From a virus, in the IMG/VR virus record IMGVR_UViG_3300042549_002172, positions 1-26,330 of that record: a stretch of DNA of 26,330 bases, one strand, 5' to 3'. How positions within the stretch are numbered: position 1 is the first letter of the stretch; every line of letters starts with the position of its first letter. Positions 23,179-26,330 of this stretch are shown here, piece after piece. Made by a program: the position numbers and the translations under genes. The notes below the pieces were generated by a model. It was not told the DNA's origin, ran no database searches, and saw only the letters and a program-made list of their open reading frames with translations.

Positions 23179-24000
23179 ATGAAAATAGGAATAGGCCTAG
23201 GAATAGAATATAGCAATTTTAAAAAAAAGGCTGTTGTAGCGTATGATGTAGACGCATTAGCTTATTTTGCAAGAGTAACAGCAGCAGGTGGAAGTTTAAC
23301 TACTCCTGAAAAAAATGCTGCTAATACTTTAACGTTAGCTATGAAAGCTGCAGGTGTTTGGACTAATGCAGTAGCCGTTTATCCTTATCTAGGAGGTAGT
23401 GCTGCAAGTTGTGCTCAGAATTTAAAAAGTGCTAGTTTTACAGGAACATTTAATGGTGCCTGGATTTACTCAGCTGCTGGAGCTGCACCTGATGGAACTA
23501 ATGCTTATTTTAATACTACAATTGAAGTATGGCCAACATTACCTGATACTAATAGTTTCAGTATGAGTACTTATATAAATACTCCTGCTAAAACCGGTGC
23601 TTACCAAATGGGAGCAATAGGAGGTAACGGTACATACAATTTAATTGGAGCACATGTTGTTGATGCAACTACTGGGTATTATTTAAATAATACTACTACA
23701 GTAACTAATATTGTAGATGCATCTTCTGTAACAGGGTTTTTAGCAACATCTAGAATTGCAGCCGGTGAATACAGATATTATAAAAGCGCTACAAGTGCAT
23801 TAATTACTGCAAATTCTAATAGTGTAGCATATTTATACCCTTTATTAATGGGAGCAGGAAACGGTTTTGGCGGTACTCCTAATGCTTACGATACAGGAAG
23901 AATAGCTTTTGGGCATATTGGTAGTGGAATGAACGATACATTAATGGTAGCGTTAAGAACTGCAGTAAATACATTTCAATCAACTTTAGGAAGAGTATAA
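23179..24000 (+). CDS. LamG/lectin-like adhesion protein (273 aa)
   Basis: The protein has an N-terminal region with VDALAYFARVTAAGGSLTTP and a central beta-rich part with Gly/Tyr/Thr-rich strands (NAYFNTTIEVWPTLPDTNSF). The C-terminus includes AFGHIGSGMND followed by VNTFQSTLGRV. This ending (IGxGLxD, then FQTxLGR) is familiar to me from concanavalin-like (LamG-type) phage and Bacteroidota surface proteins. Its location next to the fibre gene supports a role in binding host polysaccharide or as a fibre partner. No catalytic residues stand out. Confidence 0.55.
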   Translation: MKIGIGLGIEYSNFKKKAVVAYDVDALAYFARVTAAGGSLTTPEKNAANTLTLAMKAAGVWTNAVAVYPYLGGSAASCAQNLKSASFTGTFNGAWIYSAAGAAPDGTNAYFNTTIEVWPTLPDTNSFSMSTYINTPAKTGAYQMGAIGGNGTYNLIGAHVVDATTGYYLNNTTTVTNIVDASSVTGFLATSRIAAGEYRYYKSATSALITANSNSVAYLYPLLMGAGNGFGGTPNAYDTGRIAFGHIGSGMNDTLMVALRTAVNTFQSTLGRV

Positions 24001-24002
24001 TT

Positions 24003-24221
24003 ATGTTAGGATATATATTAACAGTACCACAAAAAGAAAGTATTCAAGGAATAGAATACGCACCATTTCAATATTTTAATTGCGTGCAAGATATTAACGG
24101 AGTTTGGTTTACATTTTTAACACCTCAAGATATAGTTTTAATTACAGATACAACTTACAGTTGGATTTTAAATTGTACAAAAGGAGAATATGTAGCTCCA
24201 CCAACTCCACCATTACCATAA
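24003..24221 (+). CDS. Small hypothetical protein, fibre accessory (72 aa)
   Basis: It starts 2 nt after the LamG-like stop and ends in the proline-rich APPTPPLP. The rest is beta-type and aromatic (YAPFQYFNCVQDINGVWFTF). Size and place suggest a tail-fibre assembly or tip accessory protein, but no family is recognised. Confidence 0.5.
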   Translation: MLGYILTVPQKESIQGIEYAPFQYFNCVQDINGVWFTFLTPQDIVLITDTTYSWILNCTKGEYVAPPTPPLP

Positions 24222-24239
24222 TTTTAAATAAATATAAAT

Positions 24240-24539
24240 ATGATAAAAGTAACAGAACCGTGTTTCATAGCTACAAGCACTGAAACTCAAACAAGTACGA
24301 AAGTAGGTTTACTAACTGTAAACTATAATTCTTTTTTAGGAAGTAAATTAGTAGATGGAGAAAATGTTAACCAAGGGTACATTCAATCATTCGTTTACAC
24401 TGAAACTATGAATTCTATTATGAATGATGTTCAGGAAGATACATTATTTACTGGAAATATTTTAGCAGAATTAACAGATATGTATATCAGTAAGTTGCAA
24501 ATATTGAATCCAAACGTTACATTTGTAAGCACATTATAG
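24240..24539 (+). CDS. Small hypothetical protein (99 aa)
   Basis: A soluble 99-residue protein beginning MIKVTEPCFIATSTETQT, with a beta N-terminal half and a helical end (ELTDMYISKLQILNPNV). It ends with TAG. No motif or membrane segment is seen. It follows the adhesion genes and may be a minor tail or fibre-related component. Confidence 0.5.
   Translation: MIKVTEPCFIATSTETQTSTKVGLLTVNYNSFLGSKLVDGENVNQGYIQSFVYTETMNSIMNDVQEDTLFTGNILAELTDMYISKLQILNPNVTFVSTL
24495..24525 (+). promoter_or_regulatory. Candidate promoter (TTG-N20-TACATTTG)
   Basis: TTG at 24495-24497 and TACATTTG at 24518-24525 (20-nt spacer), followed by TAA, lie in the end of the preceding gene and 25 nt before the small gene at 24551. 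Confidence 0.45.
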
Positions 24540-24550
24540 AAAATAGAAAT

Positions 24551-24700
24551 ATGATAACTTTAAGCGAAGAAAAATTAAAAGAATTGGATTCATTTATCCA
24601 AGAGATGCCGACTAAATTTGGTTTACCGTTAATTCAATTTATTAATAAAATAATTGAAGAGCAAAAGCCAAAAGTAGAAGAAGCAGAAGTAGTAAATTAA
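24551..24700 (+). CDS. Very small hypothetical protein (49 aa)
   Basis: The short ORF codes for MITLSEEKLKELDSFIQEMP, then TKFGLPLIQFINKIIEE and an acidic tail. It is probably two helices. It begins 11 nt after the previous stop, has a promoter-like box upstream, and is followed directly by a terminator, so it is likely a real last gene of the unit. Function is unknown. Confidence 0.55.
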   Translation: MITLSEEKLKELDSFIQEMPTKFGLPLIQFINKIIEEQKPKVEEAEVVN

Positions 24701-24714
24701 TTAACTAACTAACT

Positions 24715-24748
24715 AATAAAAGGTAGACTCGTACTCTACCTTTTATTT
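24715..24748 (+). terminator. Intrinsic terminator after the adhesion module
   Basis: A perfect 13-bp stem pairs 24715-24727 (AATAAAAGGTAGA) with 24735-24747 (TCTACCTTTTATT) around a 7-nt loop. The A/T-rich outer part gives the T tract. It separates the adhesion genes from the lysis genes. Confidence 0.8.
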
Positions 24749-24765
24749 AAACACATATAATAACA

Positions 24766-25023
24766 ATGGCTGGAGTATTACCTATTTCTTTTTCAGATTT
24801 TTTAAAGGACCCTTTTAAGGCGACAATGTTTCTAATTATTATCTCAGTAGGTTACCTATATGTAGATAATAAACTAATGTACCAAAAACAGATTGAGAAA
24901 TCTGATGCAAAGATTGAGATAATGGACTATAAGATAGACCAATTATCTATTGCATTAAAAAGGTCAGACTCTGCATTAGCAGTAGCAGTTACGAAGTTGG
25001 ACATTTTAACCCAAATGAAATGA
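24766..25023 (+). CDS. Membrane-anchored coiled-coil protein, lysis cassette (85 aa)
   Basis: One transmembrane helix (about residues 18-33, KATMFLIIISVGYLYV) is followed by a charged helical region (IEKSDAKIEIMDYKIDQL; DSALAVAVTKLDIL), which is probably coiled coil. This is the shape of an inner-membrane spanin or an antiholin-like protein. Its stop overlaps the next ATG (ATGATG). It is the first gene after the terminator and next to holin and lysis genes. Confidence 0.5.
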   Translation: MAGVLPISFSDFLKDPFKATMFLIIISVGYLYVDNKLMYQKQIEKSDAKIEIMDYKIDQLSIALKRSDSALAVAVTKLDILTQMK

Positions 25024-25340
25024 TGAAAAGTATACTACTCATAGCCACAACGTTAGCCATTACGGTATCCACACTAACTCATGAACCAGAATCAAAAAAC
25101 ACAACCCCAGACTCAATCGATTCTTTATTGGCTAAAAGCAAATCCAATTTTGTTAAAGCTAATTCTTCAATCAAAGTGGCTGAAAAACTTCAGAAAGAAA
25201 GTTTTGAAACCATTAAGACTAAGATTGCAACACTTGAATCAGAAAATAAATCTTTAACTTTTAAACTAGAACACTATGAAGACACTATTCCTACTGTTGT
25301 TGACTCTGTTGAGCCTTTCAACTTATTCCCAAATAATTAA
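25020..25340 (+). CDS. Exported or membrane-tethered coiled-coil protein, spanin-like (106 aa)
   Basis: The N-terminal hydrophobic stretch (residues 4-19, SILLIATTLAITVSTL) could be a signal peptide or anchor. Thereafter the protein is helical with heptad-like leucines (SIKVAEKLQKESFETIK; LESENKSLTFKLEHYED). No lipobox cysteine is present. A spanin-like function would fit: an N-terminal anchor, a coiled-coil body, and a second small gene starting inside its 3' end in another frame, as with lambda Rz/Rz1. No sequence similarity to Rz can be claimed. Confidence 0.45.
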   Translation: MMKSILLIATTLAITVSTLTHEPESKNTTPDSIDSLLAKSKSNFVKANSSIKVAEKLQKESFETIKTKIATLESENKSLTFKLEHYEDTIPTVVDSVEPFNLFPNN

Positions 25341-25587
25341 AAAAGTAGACGGAGAAAAAGTAGTAGTGTTTACCCTTGTTCAAGCTAAGCAGGTAAATGA
25401 TACCTTTGTATATCAAAGAGCTGAAATTGAAAGGTTAAAAAATATTAAGCCTATTGTTAGAGTAGATACAGTAGAAATTATAAAAATAATACAAACAGAA
25501 CAAAAAGACCAATTATTTACAATAGAAGGTTTTGTGTTTATAGTAGTACAAGGAATAATAATGTTCCCATTAATATTTATGAAATGA
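25276..25587 (+). CDS. Secreted/membrane protein overlapping the spanin-like gene (103 aa)
   Basis: It starts 65 nt inside the end of the previous gene, in the +1 frame. The signal peptide is clear (MKTLFLLLLTLLSLSTYSQ), and YSQ is a common flavobacterial cleavage ending. A charged middle (YQRAEIERLKNIKPIV) and a C-terminal hydrophobic segment (about 83-101, TIEGFVFIVVQGIIMFPLIF) follow. The overlapping layout recalls o-spanin genes, but there is no lipoprotein cysteine, so an alternative is an envelope protein that assists lysis. Its stop overlaps the next ATG. Confidence 0.5.
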   Translation: MKTLFLLLLTLLSLSTYSQIIKKVDGEKVVVFTLVQAKQVNDTFVYQRAEIERLKNIKPIVRVDTVEIIKIIQTEQKDQLFTIEGFVFIVVQGIIMFPLIFMK

Positions 25588-25808
25588 AATTCTTAGAAAT
25601 CATCAAAGACGAAAAAGGCCAGTTTTCTTCTAAAAGAGTAGCAGGCTTATTATGTACAATAACATTGTGCATTACTATGTACCACAATTCATTCTCATTA
25701 GTAGAGGTTGCTCCTTCAACAATATTAGTTGAGTCAGTAGCCTTATTAGCCTTTGGTGCTTTAGGTTTAACCTCAGCAGAAAAGTTCAAAAAAACTGAAG
25801 ATAAATAA
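25584..25808 (+). CDS. Holin-like two-helix membrane protein (74 aa)
   Basis: This small protein has a charged N-terminus (KDEKGQFSSKRVAG) and two transmembrane helices (about 19-33 and 46-64, the second with a glutamate at 50). It ends in TSAEKFKKTEDK, a charged tail. The pattern SSKRVAGLLxxxxL, then a second helix and a short lysine-rich tail is typical of putative holins in Bacteroidota phages. Holins make the membrane lesions that start lysis. Neighbouring lysis-type genes support the call. Confidence 0.65.
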   Translation: MKFLEIIKDEKGQFSSKRVAGLLCTITLCITMYHNSFSLVEVAPSTILVESVALLAFGALGLTSAEKFKKTEDK

Positions 25809-25821
25809 TTAAAAAATTTAT

Positions 25822-25829
25822 TATATTTG
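25822..25829 (+). promoter_or_regulatory. Candidate -7 box before the DUF5675-like gene
   Basis: TATATTTG followed by CAAC fits TAnnTTTGYAA. The ATG is 5 nt after the box, so the message would be nearly leaderless, as at 16098. No -33 TTTG is visible. Confidence 0.45.
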
Positions 25830-25834
25830 CAACT

Positions 25835-26257
25835 ATGAAATTAGAAGTTATTAGAGATACCTTTACTGATAAGTCTACAATCGGTAAGTTAAGTTTAGGT
25901 GGTAGATTTTTTTGCTATACTTTAGAGGATTTCGATAGAGACCTTAATAAAGATGGTGACTTGTTAGATTTAGGTGAAGCTAAAGTTCACGGTAAAACTG
26001 CAATTCCTAGAGGAACATATACAGTACAACTTACTATGTCTAATAGATTTAAAAAGGTTTTACCTTTAATAGTTGCTGTACCAGGATTTGAAGGAATCAG
26101 AATTCATCCAGGAAATACTGCTGAACACACAGAAGGTTGTTTGTTAGTAGGAGAATCTAAAGCTAAAGATTTTATTGGTGGTTCTCAAATAGCATTTAAT
26201 AAATTAATGGATATATTAACAAAGAGCAAGGAGCCTATTACTATTACAATAAAATAA
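25835..26257 (+). CDS. DUF5675-like protein, putative cell-wall lysis factor (140 aa)
   Basis: The sequence follows the DUF5675 pattern. It has FCYTLED near residue 26, VHGKTAIPRGTYTV at 51-64, SNRFKKVLPLIV, then GIRIHPGN at 87-94 and H98-T-E-G-C102. The HxGN...TxGC arrangement resembles the His/Cys site of L,D-transpeptidase-type folds, and such proteins often sit beside phage holins. An enzymatic cell-wall role is therefore plausible but is inferred from context. There is no signal peptide, so it would need the holin to reach the wall. Confidence 0.7.
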   Translation: MKLEVIRDTFTDKSTIGKLSLGGRFFCYTLEDFDRDLNKDGDLLDLGEAKVHGKTAIPRGTYTVQLTMSNRFKKVLPLIVAVPGFEGIRIHPGNTAEHTEGCLLVGESKAKDFIGGSQIAFNKLMDILTKSKEPITITIK

Positions 26258-26330
26258 TGGAAACATTAGGCTTTATAGCAGTACTACTATTAGTACAAAC
26301 AAGTTTAAATGCAATATCAGATTCTATTAT
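26257..26330 (+). CDS. Small membrane protein, partial at the window edge
   Basis: An ATG overlaps the previous stop (TAATG). The visible product METLGFIAVLLLVQTSLNAI begins with a hydrophobic helix and runs on to the edge without a stop. It may be another holin-like or membrane lysis protein. Too little is visible for a firm call. Confidence 0.4.
   Translation, partial: METLGFIAVLLLVQTSLNAISDSI

Noticed and set aside
16110-24221. Diversity-generating retroelement acting on fibre genes
   Set aside because: No reverse transcriptase and no template-variable repeat pair were seen in the window. The fibre similarities are ordinary paralogy.
1-26330. tRNA genes, CRISPR arrays, insertion sequences and stop-codon recoding
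   Set aside because: No cloverleaf, regular repeat-spacer array or transposase was seen, and TAA, TAG and TGA all end genes normally.

Overview
The window is part of a tailed double-stranded DNA phage (Caudoviricetes) infecting a Bacteroidota host, most likely a flavobacterium-like one. Four things point to the host. Seven start-proximal copies of the Bacteroidota -7 promoter box (TAnnTTTG, here extended to TAnnTTTGYAA) are present. Shine-Dalgarno sequences are nearly absent and leaders are A-rich. A signal peptide ends in YSQ, and GIGT-type repeats fill the tail fibre. The DNA is AT-rich and uses TAA, TAG and TGA as ordinary stops, so no stop recoding is seen. The order terminase - portal - scaffold - capsid, the absence of a tape-measure-sized gene and the HU-like and GroES-like genes would fit a short-tailed, perhaps crAss-like, phage. 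That placement is inference only.

Layout. (1) 1-536: one small leftward gene with a candidate structured leader, then a divergent control region. (2) 543-5436: a tightly packed rightward operon of small genes: PD-(D/E)XK nuclease-like, RepL-like winged helix, GroES-like co-chaperonin, HU/IHF-like protein, DnaQ-like exonuclease with zinc ribbon, zincin-like protein and a possible small terminase. Several starts overlap the previous stop, and two genes (2458-2631 and 2621-2764) are very short. (3) 5436-12461: large terminase, portal, scaffold candidate and major capsid protein. (4) 12462-12742: a gene-free, GC-richer stretch that folds into a series of hairpins, several capped by GNRA or UNCG tetraloops. 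This is the strongest candidate for an undescribed element. (5) 12743-16026: head-completion and other virion proteins, closed by a strong terminator. (6) 16110-24700: adhesion module with two paralogous small fibre proteins, a 1326-residue repeat fibre, a LamG-like protein and accessory proteins, closed by a second terminator. (7) 24766-26330: lysis cassette with membrane/coiled-coil proteins in overlapping frames, a holin-like protein, a DUF5675-like protein and a partial membrane protein.

How it works together. The left operon probably serves DNA metabolism, folding and packaging. The middle builds the head. The right side builds host-recognition structures and opens the cell. The TAnnTTTGYAA boxes lie mostly in front of portal, fibre and lysis genes, which suggests a host-RNA-polymerase late programme. 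Capsid and the 433-residue virion protein instead share a near-identical A-rich leader that may drive strong translation.
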